Positions 36,426 to 51,931 of a stretch of DNA of 64,000 bases are shown in pieces. This DNA comes from Dolomedes plantarius (taxonomy: Eukaryota; Arthropoda; Arachnida; Araneae; Dolomedidae), in the NCBI GenBank assembly GCA_907164885.2, contig OU015496.1, positions 132,427,875 through 132,491,874 on the forward strand, written 5' to 3'. The notes below the pieces were generated by a model. That model was given only the letters and a program-made list of their open reading frames with translations. It was not told the DNA's origin and made no database searches. How positions within the stretch are numbered: the first letter of the stretch is position 1; each line of letters starts with the position of its first letter. Both the position numbers and the translations under genes were made by a program.

Positions 36426-37292
36426 CAATTAATTTGCCCCTGCATATTAATAGTATTTAAAGCAACCGATGTCAATACAGAAACCCAATAAGGTTTTAAG
36501 TTCATCTTTCAAGAATTTGTAGATTCTTTTGAATCTTGTAGTTTCTTTTTCTCATTCTTTTCTATGGTTGATTATACTTTCTCCTAAAATTTTCGTAGTA
36601 ATCTATAATATCGTTAATTATTAAAATAATTCTCTCAAATAATAATTCTTTTTTCTTTTGATATTAATAAATTAAAGTATGTAGTTTCATTTTGCGATGT
36701 TCGGGAACAATCCCTGTAGAATTTTCCTTTCCGCTAGTGTGAAGGTCAGGTACTGAGAATCTCTGAGTCTACCTGTCTTCAGAAATATAACATGTGTCCA
36801 TTTGAGAATAAAACAAAAATATTTTTATACTTCACAATAATATCATCACTTGCTATATTCCACTAATTTTCTAATCGACGAAAATCGGAAACCAAATTTT
36901 AATACATAGTAATACATATTAATCTTAATCCTAATAATTATAATATGAATCCCCCCACCTAACACCACCTTTCTACGCATTTTGTCTCTTCGAACCCTTT
37001 ACCGACCACCCTACCACTTACTTCTGCATGAAAATAACCCTAGGAACTTGAGCCGAGTTCCTTGTATTGGATTCCCTCTTCCCCCTAGTAAATCAACGGG
37101 CAACAAAAATAAAGGGGTTCCTCTCCCCTTTCTCCTTCCTCACCCATCGTTTCCGTTCCTGCCAAAACTCCCTCCTCGTCTGTCCGCTCAGTTGATAGCA
37201 AAGACCCGGACGTTAACTTGCGGTTGATTCACTCGTTACTATCGTGTACTTGAAATTAGTTATTTGTGCCGTTGAGATCCGAAATTCTCACT
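36426..37292. other. 5' flank of the decayed transposon gene
   Basis: Non-coding sequence between the inverted repeat and the gene's ATG. It becomes C-rich at 36950-37210. The promoter should lie here, but no convincing TATA box stands out. Confidence 0.4.
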
Positions 37293-39114
37293 ATGACGGA
37301 GTCGGGATCGTCCGCGACTTCTACGTGTTTTATATGTAGTGAGAGTTTAAATGAAGGTGAAATAGCGTTGGTGAAAGAAAAAGGAATTAAAACCCTACAA
37401 GTGTCCAGTGCTGAATTGAAAAATAGAAAAAATGAACATTTATTGAAACGTTTGTCTGAGATTCATGAACCTACAGCACGCCAGAAGCGATACAACAATC
37501 CTAAGTTGATCAAAGCAGCTGTTAAACGTAGAGGCACAAATGTGACAAGAGCAAAAAGGGCTTTCATTGAGAAGTTCAACTTCAGAGAACAGTGTTTCCT
37601 ATGTGGAAAAGTTATAACGAAAGAATTCATTGAAGCTCAGAAGAAAAACCGCCAGAGAAAATAAATACTGTTATCACTGTTGAGAAGAACTTGAAATCAA
37701 ACATATTGAAAGCAGCTGAACGAAGGGGTTACGAATGGGCAATGAAAATAAAGGAACAAATTTCAGAGGAGACTAATTTGGTAGCACTCGACGCGAGATA
37801 CCATCTGTTTTGTCAAAGGATGCTGTATAAAGCACCATCTAAAGTTATTTCAAATGGTGGTTGTCGGCAGTCTACCGTTGATGAAGCCACGGGGTCCATT
37901 TTTGCTTATTTTGAAGAGCATGCAGATGAGTGGCAGTTTTCACTTTCCCTACTTGTCGACCTGACAGAATGAGAAAAACCTGATATTCGAACATAAAAAT
38001 AGACTGTTTGACAAGTATGGGGATGACATACACATCACGGACGTTGCATTTAAAAAAAAATTCTCAGCTTCAAGAATATTGGACACAAGATCCTTACAAA
38101 GGCCTGGTATGAAGACAGTGAGCTCATCACTTTCACTGATGCCTTCAGTGGCTGTGATTTCACCTCGTGTTTCTTCGTCCAAGGGAAACTTAATTTGCTT
38201 CAAATACTACAGAATCGTGTAGAACTTAAAGAGAAAGCTTCAGTTCTTTTTATAATCCAGCTGCGACACCTGCCCAAATAGCTGAAGCCGGAGAAAATCC
38301 TCATTGAGCTGTACGGTGAGAAAAGGTCCAGTGAAACCCTCAACGACCTGCGCTACCAGCTCTTCACAAAGGCTACAGCCAAGACCAGTTTCTGCCTGGC
38401 CAGACTTCCTCCCACGCAAGATGCTGAAAAGCTACATTCGTTTTGAACATACCACCAAGTGCAGCAGTGGCTGGGTTACGAAAAGAATCCGCACGAATGG
38501 AGATGGGTTGCTACAGACCGAGGCCTTTCCCCAAAGATGATGTCGAGGGAAGTAACCTCTTCAAACCTGCTGAACATGATTTCCTGCAGTTGCAAGAAGG
38601 GGTACAGAAATGCTTGCAGTTGCAGGAAAGCAGGTTTGAAGTGTTCAGTTGTCTGCGGAACCTGCAATGGCCAGTCCTACGAAAACCTGCCTGATATTGC
38701 GGTAGACGTCGATGTCAACATCCACGATTTGGACGAGCTCGACGACGATGACGAGAGGGATAGGCTGCTCGACTATCCAGTCATCTAACTCGCCGGATAT
38801 GCTATTGAACAAGTGGAGGAACAATATCAGGTATACTTACACTCGTTCTTTTCTTGAAAGTTACCATTATACTATCTATTAATTAATACTTACCCACATG
38901 TTATAGATACCATTATTTCTATTAATTCAAACTTACCAAGATGTGTGTTGCATTTATATTAGGACATTTTAACAAGTTTTTACCTTGGGATATTCAACAA
39001 AAAAATATTTTCATTCCAATTTAGAAGGTGCAGGACGATGAATATGGCACTAAAGGAGATGGATCGGCGGATTTGCTCGGCCATGGTCCTTCGAAGAGGA
39101 GGAAACACCTTTAA
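37293..39114 (+). pseudogene. Transposon-encoded Cys-rich/PIN-like (XPG-like?) protein, two exons, decayed
   Basis: The ATG at 37293 opens MTESGSSATSTCFICSESLN, a first Cys pair. Then CFLCGKVITKEF gives a second CxxC. A one-base indel near 37640 shifts the frame, and the reading continues as ILKAAERRGYEWAMKIKEQI and LVALDARYHLFCQRM (a D..YH..C finger). A stop or frame change at about 37970 follows. After a large deletion near 38085-38115 comes FTDAFSGCDFTSCFF, like the GCDTTS motif of a nuclease/PIN-like domain, then TYHQVQQWLGYEKNPHEW, and a Cys-rich tail CSCKKGYRNACSCRKAGLKC followed by SVVCGTCNGQSY. An in-frame TAA lies at 38786. The frame then reads EEQYQ and meets a GT splice donor at 38831; an acceptor AG at 39023-39024 leads to a last exon ending GPSKRRKHL (nuclear-localisation-like) with stop at 39112. 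AATAAA follows near 39185. This resembles a TE-encoded protein family widespread in arthropods and cnidarians; the transposition role is inferred. Confidence 0.75.
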
Positions 39115-39336
39115 CTCACATTTCGCTTACATTTTCATTCACTCCATTTAAACTTTTTGTATACACGTGATGTAAATGTTTGCTAAATAAATGTTGTATT
39201 TCAGTTTCAGTCGTCTGGTTGTGAACAGTGACCCCAACGACACCCCCCTTCAAAATGTTAAATTGAATAAATGTTAACTTCACTGACTCATATCAGACAG
39301 GTTATTGAAGATATAAAGACAATTGCATATGATGAA

Positions 39337-39722
39337 ACATAAAAATTAGCTTAAAATTTTAAAGTTTGGAAAATTTGCCAAACTTTGAAAAGCCGTATCT
39401 CGGAAACTATGTCTACCGAGTCCATTCTGGTCTCAAATTGTAGCAAACTTAATCTAGTTTAAAAATGCATAATAGGATCTTTGCCTAAAATCTGCTCCTT
39501 CATGGTCAAAATGGGAAAAAATCGAAAAAAGGGCGAAAAGCACTTTTTTTTGCAGTTTTTGGGATATTCAAAAGTGATCCGGGGGGCTGCCAAGGTCGAA
39601 AACTTGGATTTTGCATCTCAGTCACATCCCATACAAGAAAAAAGAATGAAACCTACTACGCCCACTTGATGCAACTTAGGCCCCCCCCTTTTCATGACAA
39701 GGTTACTGAACTACATTATTAA
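39337..39722. repeat. Inner right inverted repeat of the large element
   Basis: Complement of 36052-36425. The two arms differ at a visible minority of positions, so the element is not very young. Confidence 0.85.
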
Positions 39723-40252
39723 CTGACTTTGCTTTTGTACTGCTCTGCAGCAGGTGCGACCTCTGTTGTCGAGATTTTTATTATTTTTGATTGATATGCA
39801 TGATTTATATTATTTTTGTCAAACTGCTTCCCAACGTTGAACCTCGGACTCGAAATCTGTTCCAAGAATGGACGGGATGAAGCCATATAATTTTACTGGA
39901 TTAACCTTGAAAGTGATTTTTAAACAAAAATGACTTGGCCCCGAAATTTGTTCCCTCAAGAACTATTTGCCAACGTTAACAAAAAGGACTCGACTAAATT
40001 CTCCTAATCTCTTCAAAGAATGGAAATTATGCTCGAATAATATGTCTCATTCCACACTTATTACCTCTCTTTTTTTTGTTCCTCCTCCGCAGCAGCAGCG
40101 CCCTATATTGTAGATATTTTGGAATAATTTATTTTCGTTTCATACAAAATCCTGTACCACATTGAATATTAATTTGCAAACTGCATGTCTCTCCTATCCA
40201 TATATCTTTTGTTATCGTATTTTACGTTCACACCGGAATTTTGAAGCACTAG

Positions 40253-40280
40253 GTATATATATATATATATATATATATAC
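40253..40280. repeat. (AT)n microsatellite at the boundary of two elements
   Basis: A short dinucleotide run between the right end of the large inverted-repeat element and the decayed gypsy copy. Confidence 0.85.
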
Positions 40281-40531
40281 GTATATATAAAATTCACGTA
40301 GAAGTGGGAGATATACTGAATAAACCCATACGCTGTTACGGTCAAAGAAGTTTATTAGCAGGATGCGATCACACTAATGAACTGCCTTAAGCCTTCTCCT
40401 ACATACAACTTAAGAATTCTCTAGAAATGTTCAAATTAACATAATAAATTAACAGAAACACGTAAATTTGCCTAAATAGGAACTTTCTACGAATTTTGAG
40501 AAGGGTAACATAAATTAGAATGAAAGTAAAA

Positions 40532-40608
40532 GCAGAAGTTACTGACTGAATTCGAACCGACGATCTGCCAGTCAGCAGTCCAGTCCTTTAACCGTTTGGT
40601 CCTGCTGC
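40532..40608 (-). other. tRNA-like sequence inside the gypsy LTR region
   Basis: On the minus strand GACCAAACGGTTAAAGG resembles box A with the D-loop GGTTAA, and GGTTCGAATTC resembles box B. The ends GCAGCAG and CTTCTGC could pair as an acceptor stem with one mismatch. The T-stem does not pair properly, so it is not a working tRNA gene. It may be a captured tRNA or SINE. Confidence 0.4.
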
Positions 40609-41987
40609 AACTTGCCGTTTAACTTCGCAATGTGGCTTTACCCCTCATTTAGAAATACAGCCTCTCGCTGTTATACTGCGGCGTTCGTTCTGGAACGAAT
40701 TATCGGCCCTGTAAACTCTGTCCGCCGTTCCTCAGGATAATTCGAATCTTGCGTGGAATGCTTGTTTCCAGGCGACATGTCTTCATTGTGTGTTGTGTCA
40801 TTACTCACAGCAATTTATTGGGTGATCGGGTCATAGTATGATTTCATTCGAACCACATGAACGACATTTCTAGATTTTCATCATTTTGAAGATGGGTCGA
40901 AATCTTGAACTTCATAGGTAACGTCAGAGAACTGCCTTAAAACTTGATGAGTGCCGATGTACCTTTTGAGGAGCTTTTCCGATGGGCCAACTTTGCGAAC
41001 TGGAGTAAAAATCCATACTAAATCTAGCTTGTCTATACTTTACTATTCGATGTTTAGCGTCATAAATTTGACGGTCTATCTTTTGAGCTCCCAGAGATCA
41101 TACGAAAGCTAACTGCCTGAATTCTTCAGCATAGTTCATCAATTGATCAAGATAATCATGTGCTGTCCCGTTATAACTACAAGGAAACCTGGTACCAAGG
41201 GTTGTTTCAGACTCGCGGACATGAAAGAGGTAAAAAGGTGTAGAACTTGTCTACCGTGTCTTGCCGTGCCGTATTATAAGCATACGTCACGAATGGCAGT
41301 ATTTCGTCCCAATATTTCTGTTCGACATCAGCGTACATCGATAACATGTCTGCTAACGTCTTTTTGAACCTCTCGGTTAGACCATTAGTTTGACGGTGGT
41401 ACGCCGTCGTTATTCGGTGGTTAACATTGCAGAGTCTGTTAAGTTCGGATATTAGCCTGGATTGAAACACTTGTCCTCTATCGTGATTGTCGTTCTCTGT
41501 GAACCATGCTTTAAAGTTAATTCCTCAATCATAAACTTTGCGACTTCGGGTGCTTCGAGTGCAGCAAACGGTAGAGCTTTTGAAATAGCGAGTCGGATAG
41601 TCGATACATACAATTATCCATTTGTTTCCAACTAAATATTTAGGAAAACGGCCTAGCTGATCTACACGATGAAAATGTTCTTCCTTTGGCGGTATTGGCA
41701 TTAGTTGACTGGGTCGTTTCTGTGGGACGGATTTCCTCCTTTGACATTCTTTACAATGCAAAACATATAGGCAGACGTTTCGATACTGGCCGGGCCAATA
41801 AAATATCTTCCGTAATCTGTCATAGGTCCTCGCAAATCCCAAGTTATCGGCTGTCGGTGCGTCATGAAAAAGTCGAAGTAGATCTAATCGTAAATGTTTC
41901 GGAATAACTGGTAGCCACCTCTTTCCTGCAGGAACGATATTTCTATTGCACAAGATCCCATAAACTATCTCATAATCTGCTTTATAA

Positions 41988-42996
41988 CCCGCGAGAACTC
42001 TCACCGGGTATGACATACCCAATCCATTTTCATTCAATGTTTTTGTTATCTTCTTCTTATCGGATTAGGCCAAAATTTCGTGTAGCTGTATTCAAGGCCA
42101 CATTCTTTCAGCGGGGAAGAAACTAAGTCTGCTCAATCAATAGATTTTGAGAAAAATATTTCGACGGGTATGTCATACCCGTGCGAGTCCTCGCGTCAGT
42201 CAGATCTTTCTTTTTTTTCTGCCAGTTTAGTACATCACGGCGCGATTTTTGAATTACGACGAGGAAATAAAACAATTGCGACACCTTTTAGAGACTGTTT
42301 CTAGTGATAATGAAGCTTTATACCAAGATAATGATGCCTTTGAGGATGGAGAATAATGTAGCAATCACGATTCTTCTACTAAAATTGAGACAGAAACCAA
42401 AGAAAAAGGTTCACTGTCAACAGCCGATTTTTATATTGGTAAAGATAAAATTTCAAAATGGCTGAAGAAAAAATACCGGCAAAATGTAACAAAGCCTTCA
42501 AGGAACGAAATTATCAAGCTTCCAGGTAATACAAATTATTCAAGAGATGTCGCTTCTCCCGTAGATGCATGGAATGTTCTCTTCAATAGCAACATGCTAA
42601 ATATGATGGTGCCTCAAACAAAAAACAACTTATTCAAGCCCTTCAATGGAACTGGATATCACTAATAATGAACCGCCTGCAAAAAAACTCAAGACAAAAT
42701 ATAAATGATGTTAAATTTGCCCAAGTAATAAGGACTGAAAAACAAAGTTTATGTGCCAAAAATGGGAAAAATGTCTGTGTTGAACATGAGTATGTAGTTT
42801 GTAAAAAATTGTTTATAAAAATGTAAGTATTATTAAAATTAACTAAAAATCTTTAATTTATTATCTTATGTTCTTTAGTTACGTAAGGTTTGCATATAAA
42901 CAATATTAATTGATATTTAAATGGCAGAAATGAATTAGGGTATGAGATACCCGGCGCGAGTTCCTGTGTTCGAAATTGGGCGCGAGTGCTCTCGGG
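41988..42996 (+). mobile_element. Internally deleted piggyBac-type element, 1,009 bp
   Basis: The left end is CCCGCGAGAACTCTCACC after TATAA. The right end's complement begins CCCGAGAGCACTCGCGCC and is followed outward by TTAA (42997-43000). Subterminal palindromes GGGTATGACATACCC and GGGTATGAGATACCC occur at both sides, with another copy near 42168-42182. It carries a spliced-together transposase remnant and interrupts the gypsy RNase H region. Confidence 0.85.
42241..42824 (+). pseudogene. piggyBac transposase remnant (N- and C-termini joined)
   Basis: An N-terminal acidic segment (FLNYDEEIKQLRHLLETVSS, DNDAFEDGE) runs into a stop, then SKWLKKKYRQN, IIKLPG and SPVDAWNVLFNSNMLN, typical of the segment before the catalytic core. 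After a frame change the sequence ends LCAKNGKNVCVEHEYVVCKK, the Cys-rich zinc-binding tail of piggyBac transposases (some Cys already lost). The whole catalytic core is deleted. It ends with a stop at 42824. Confidence 0.82.
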
Positions 42997-45281
42997 TTAA
43001 GGCTTTTGTGACCTTTAAATTAGCGAGCCAGAAGAATGAATGATGATCAGTCATAACTGTGAAGGACTTTCCAAATAGATAAGGTCGAAAACTTCATTAT
43101 GGCCCATACGACATAAAGACACTGTTTTTGTGAAGATGAATAATTTTTCTCTGCATTTGTTAGCGTTCTAGATGCGTAGGCTATAACTTTTTCTTTTTTG
43201 TTCTGCTTTTGGACTAACACGGTACCAATTCCATAGCCACTAGCGTCTGTATGTAGTTCGGTAGGAGCCGCTTCGCAAAACAGATTGGGTTCAGAAGTAA
43301 TGGCTGACTTAAGCTCGTTAAGAGCCTCTTTCTGTGGTTGGGTTTATACAAACTTGGAATCAACCTTTAATTACATTTGAAGTGGTTGCGCTCTATAACA
43401 AAAGTCCTTAATGAAGCGTCTGTAGTCAGAATAGAGCCCGATGATTGTGTTCTGAGTATGTTCTTATATCATGTACGTTCTCTGGTGTAGGGAAGTCATG
43501 AACATCTGATGAACAGCTTTTATTTTATCGGTATCTGGTTTCACATCCTCACTAGATACTAGATGGCCTAGAATCTTGATTTCCTTTGCACCGAATACAC
43601 AATTCTTGGGATTCAAGAGGAGTCCTGCCTCTTGTACACATTTAAGAACACAGTTAATAATTTCAAGATGTTCAATAAATGTCTGCTAGAATACCACTAT
43701 ATCGTCAAGGTAACAAGCCTTCACTTGTAACAAATGTGGTTTTCTTTCGATCTGTCTTATCCACTTCATTTGCCAGTATTCTGAATAGAGTTCCATTGAA
43801 GAGAAATATTGCGGCCCCTTTAAGCAATGCAAAGTGTCATTAATACGAGGTAAGGGATAAACGCCTTTATTTGTAATTTTGTTCAAGCGGTGATAATCCA
43901 CTCAAAGGCATCAACTTCCATCTTTCTTCTGTACCAAAACAACTGGAGATGACCAGGGGCTTTCCGATGGTTGTAATATTCCTATTTGTATCATTTTTTT
44001 TGACTTCATTATGAATTTGACTTCATTATGTCGTTCAGCAGGCGATACATTTTAGTGTCTTTGGCTGATAGGGAATGATCTCCGGTATCGATTTTGTGTT
44101 TAATTTTGATTCGGCATTGAATGTTCTTACCTTCATTGAACGCATGAACGCATTGAACGCATTTCCTCTCATTGAACGCATTTGGAAATTTCTTTAAAAT
44201 TTTTAACAGTTTTTGGTGTTGTTCGTCGCTGAGATTCGGCGTCAGCCTCGATGTGTAATCGACGGCTCTCGCTTCATCTTTAGTAATATCTTAATACGAG
44301 TTTGCTACTGACAGGGCATTGACACAGAAAGGAATAAGTAATTCAGCATGACCTATACAAATACGTTTCGGAAGGTGTTGCGCATGATTCAGCCTATTAG
44401 CAACACACAACTTTCCGTTTCCGCTCTCCGTTTTCAGAAGGGTGATGACCGGCATAGCTAAATCTTGGCTCAGCAACAAAAAAAATTATTGAATTCGACG
44501 AATGTTCCTGTGGGTTACCATAAGAGCAGTTACTGCTATTTTCATCATGGAATAAGCAGAAATCAAACAATCTGCTATGGCAAATATACCCCATCTTAGC
44601 GGAAGTGGTGACTCAGGCATAATTTCATGAAAAATGAGTTCTCGTCGACCACAGTCTACGACGGCTTGATATGATTTCAAGAAATCCCTGCCAAGGATGA
44701 CATCCTGGCTGCATATCCGCATAACTGTAAACTCGAAAGGCTGATTTCGGTCCCGCATTGTAACGCAAAGAAAGCATGTTACCATCGGCTTTACATGACT
44801 ACAATCTGCGACTTTTAAAACAACTTTTTTTAAACAGCCGAACAGAACTTTTCTTCTCTAGTGTTGATATCTTTTTGAGATAACGGAAAAAGAAGCTCCA
44901 GAGTCCACAAGTGGATCTTCGATAATGATATCAACGTGGTTTTCATGCATAGCGGCAGCGGAAGGATTTTGAGAAATAGCGGCCTCACCTCCATTAAAAG
45001 TCACGTGATTCAGTTTTCCTCATTTCGACGACCTTGGGACTGACTGGATGGTCGGTATAGTGACCGAGTTCTATAGCGGCGTGTCGGCGATTGTCCTCAG
45101 GTTGGATTAGGCTATGGGGATCTGGCGATTGGTTGTCTGGTCTCTTCGGCAATGCGGCTTCTTCAGAATATGAGGAAGTTCCTTTGTCCGTAATTTTGAC
45201 GATGGGCGTCGACGTACAGTTTTTCGGTCTCTGAAATAGCTTACGACGGACTGTTACTTGCAGTTACCACTAGAATGTGAC

Positions 45282-46254
<973 letters not shown>

Positions 46255-46255
46255 G

Positions 46256-46284
46256 GCGTGTCATACACAAACACACACACACAT

Positions 46285-46338
<54 letters not shown>

Positions 46339-47579
46339 TAATTTATTTATTTAACGACAGAATTGTAAGATAAGCTATTGTTAATGCTTATAAATGCTAA
46401 TATACCTGATTTAAGAATGTTTCAAAAAGTGTTTACAGCAAATCGTACACCAAAAATAGAAAGTTTAATGGAAACCTTTTGAAAAAGAAAGATTTCGAGT
46501 TAAATTGGGAATATAGCTTCAAACTGTTAATTATTTATCACGGGTGTCAACATATGTATCTATAGATGTAACAAAGCTGTTTACCTATAGGCGCAACAAA
46601 ATTAAGAAAGAAGTATTATTTTTCTTCTTCTCTCGGCAGAGTGAGACGCGATCGCCAAATATAGTGCATGAAACGAAGTTGAATAGGGAGGGGAGGTCTA
46701 AAAAGGATTTCCTGAATTTAACGAAGTCATTAAGTAACTACGATACGAGAAAGGGAGATTGCAACTGGGATAAGAAAATTATTTCATTTCAAATGTTTTC
46801 TTCTTGCTCTATGTTTTTCAAGATTTTGAGTTTTAAGCATGACTGGTGCCAACATAATGTCTTAAAGAAGCTTTGGAGATTTGACCTGCAACCAATTTCC
46901 GTTCGTGGGGCCGTTATCGTGATATTCGCTAACTGGCGAAGCTCTGAGTGGGCGAGTTTTATATTAACTAAAATAATAATCAAATATTAATGCACCTTTG
47001 AAAACCTCTATGTAGCTTACCATGACATCATCTCATTATATATTGGAATTTCACTTATTCTTCTGTAAACTGTCATAGGGTTGTAAGCGCAGCTGCCTAA
47101 CAATTATGCTGTCCGCAAACTTATCATAAAGTATCCTTTGTCTTGATGCTCATATTACCTAAAGAATACTTAATAATATGAAGCTCATCGTTCTCCCCGC
47201 TCATGAACATATCAGGGATTGGTGTTTACAAAAATTATCAACCATCATTAAACATCAGACTCGTTGGATGGTAATGACTCAAAATCTTATGTTCTTGGCA
47301 CTACTTCAAACGTCGTGTTAAGGATTAAGACCTAAGGTCAGACACAAGCTTCTTAGTGCACATAATTTTCTCAAGTCCTCTGCACATAGCTTGTCTGTAA
47401 ACAAAGCTTTCAGAGACAGCCCGAAGCTATTTGGAGCTTGAAATTTCCAATGGACGGCACTATGCAGTGAACTAACTATAATTGATTGCTCTCAAACAGA
47501 CTTGATCAATTTTTGTTACTCTTTTTTCAATAGCAGGTGACGATATCTTTAAATTATTCCCGTATATCAATTCCGTCTT
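46256..47579. other. Unassigned region with (CA)n(TA)n microsatellite
   Basis: (CA)n then (AT)n at 46266-46334. A 148-codon frame at 46544-46990 starts at GTG, is Lys/Ser/Phe rich and resembles nothing known. I do not call it a gene. Confidence 0.35.
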
Positions 47580-47790
47580 TTGAAGAGTCACGACTTCCTG
47601 GGAGAACATCTCCATCGCGTTGGGATTTTCCACCAACCAAACTGTTCTCTTTGTAATATGGCAGAACCAATGAACCGAACCCACCTCCATCGTTGCTTGT
47701 TGCTTGTCACTTCATGGTTACTACGAGACGACGAGGTACTGCAAGCTAGAGGACGCTTAACCTTCCCCTTACGGGTGGGATAGCATGTAC
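47580..47790 (+). pseudogene. LINE (non-LTR retrotransposon) C-terminal remnant
   Basis: In the plus frame: FLGEHLHRVGIFHQPNCSLC, then NRTHLHRCLLL, then VLQARGRL. This follows the zinc-finger-like tail found after the RT/RNase H region of several arthropod LINEs (HL.RIG....C..C, then HL..CP, then Y.EAR; family knowledge). No upstream RT was found, in keeping with 5' truncation. Clade unknown. Confidence 0.6.
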
Positions 47791-48954
47791 ACCAAGAATA
47801 CGGGCCCAATAATTAATATTAATATATATATATATATATATAACCCCCTTAATGGCAGTTCTTACAAAGGAAGTATGAAGTTTCCCGTTCTAGACAGGGA
47901 ATCGTAAGAAAGGACCCCTTAATCTAAAGGTTAAAGGAATGACTTCGGTTACTTATTGTTGAAAATGTTTTTGTTGTACTATTTTGAACTTCTTTCTTTT
48001 GTATTGCCTTGCCACTGGAAATAAAAAAAATATTCCGTAAGTCTATTACACTTTTATTAGAGAAAAACCCATAAAATTTTCCACCATAGTCCTTCACTGT
48101 AATACCTCTAAAAGTTTGTTTGTTCACGAGAACTTAGTTCCATCCGACTTCTAATTCAGAGAAAGAAGGAAAAAGAATATTCATTACTTTTGAAGTTAAA
48201 TCAAACGCAAAAACAATCAAATTCGTAAATGATTACAATTTTCTTACTTGCTTGAGACTTGGTTGGACAACACCATTCCTCTCAATTTTTATAAGTAAAA
48301 AAAAGAATGAGATCCGTTGTTGGATAGTTAAAATTAGCCTTCCAGTCGGTAGCAAACCATTAAAGTGTTCAGTTCTTTTCGACTGCCTTTTTCAAATTCT
48401 AACTAATTTATGAATTTTTGATAAGTTTGAACTCCAGTTTAGATGTACATAATTTCCAATATTGCATTTTGAATCATTTCTATCATTTGCAGTTTGTTTT
48501 TTACTTACTTTTCCATTTATTTAACGGGTATCGCATAATCTAAAAATATTTTACATTGTCTTTATAGCTTTTGATACCATTAAATTTTAAAATATCTGAA
48601 ATACACAGGAGAAAGCGTAAATATTACAACAGAAAAGTACGTAACATATTCTATGTTACATAATACATTCTTTGCTCTTTCCTTTTATTTTTTAATGTAT
48701 AAAAGAAAAAAAAAATCTGCCGCTATATATAAGTCTCGAGGATATAAGAAAATTCGATTGCACTGGGAATATGACTTGAAGTTAGAAAATACTATGTTTA
48801 GGCTTCATTGATTTCGGAAATTATTTTGCCTCTTCGAAGTTTTGAGTCGAGAGTTTCTTATATAAAGATCGATAACTTCTCTCCTTCTTCAGATTGTATC
48901 TGTTCTTATCGATACAATGCAATCAATAGAAAAACTAATAAAATGATGTATTTT
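47791..48954. other. AT-rich region, no gene seen
   Basis: A short (AT)n run at 47821-47842. Nothing else recognisable. Confidence 0.4.
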
Positions 48955-51602
<2,648 letters not shown>

Positions 51603-51681
<79 letters not shown>

Positions 51682-51706
51682 ATATATATATATATATATA
51701 TATATA
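51603..51706. repeat. (AT)n microsatellite hosting a MITE
   Basis: A dinucleotide run that resumes at 51889 after the small pogo-like element. Confidence 0.95.
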
Positions 51707-51879
51707 CAGTGGAAACTCGATCGATCGTTCTCGGATCCATCGTTTTTCCGTATGTGTCGTCCATTTTATCCAGTCCTAACGATCTTATTGCATTGTTATG
51801 TTTCCGCATCTATCGTTTTCCCGCATTTATCGTTCATTTCAATCGGTCCCTTGAAAAACGATAGATCGAGATTCCACTG
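51707..51879. mobile_element. 173-bp pogo-like MITE
   Basis: The ends CAGTGGAAACTCGATCGATC and the complement CAGTGGAATCTCGATCTATC match at 18 of 20 positions and continue into CGTTTTT. A TA precedes the left end. Short size, CAGT ends and TA context fit pogo/Tigger-derived MITEs. No coding sequence. Confidence 0.8.
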
Positions 51880-51883
51880 CATA

Positions 51884-51931
<48 letters not shown>

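Larger units (their letters stand above)
34775..40250 (+). mobile_element. Large transposon with long terminal inverted repeats (Academ-like?)
   Basis: The outer left segment (about 34775-34947) matches the complement of the outer right segment (about 40080-40250 and 39715-39790), for example AATCTCGACAACAGAGG and ATTAATATTCA.TGTGGTAC. With the TTAA-flanked MITE (34952-36047) removed, the left repeat continues as 36052-36425, which matches the complement of 39337-39722 for about 370 bp. The right arm has about 300 extra bp at 39790-40080 and a second copy of the GCAGCAGCGCCCT motif. Inside lies one decayed gene. I suggest the Academ superfamily because its members encode Cys-rich and XPG-like nuclease modules, but that is memory and the end sequences do not prove it. 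Outer boundaries are good to about 20 bp. Confidence 0.7.
40830..44940 (-). pseudogene. pol: pol of the degenerate gypsy element
   Basis: In reading order: aspartic protease with LVDSGASFSVISKRY (near 44915-44870) and CSQDVILGRDFLKSYQAVVD; RT with ILQPSESPWSSPVVLVQKKD, then VDYHRLNKITNKGVYPLPRI and the catalytic YLDDIVVF (43686-43715); RNase H with TELHTDASGYGIGTVLVQ and DHHSFFWLANLK; integrase with the HHCC finger (HCKECQRR), IIVCIDYPTRY, and ITTAYHRQTNGLTERFKK carrying the catalytic Glu; and a tail ending in a MSFMWFE-like motif. Stops and frameshifts are frequent, part of the RT palm is deleted, and the RNase H/integrase junction is broken by the piggyBac insertion. It cannot be functional. 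Confidence 0.88.

Noticed and set aside
46544..46990. 148-codon frame as a host gene
   Set aside because: It starts at GTG, has biased Lys/Phe/Ser composition, shows no domain and has an overlapping opposite-strand frame.
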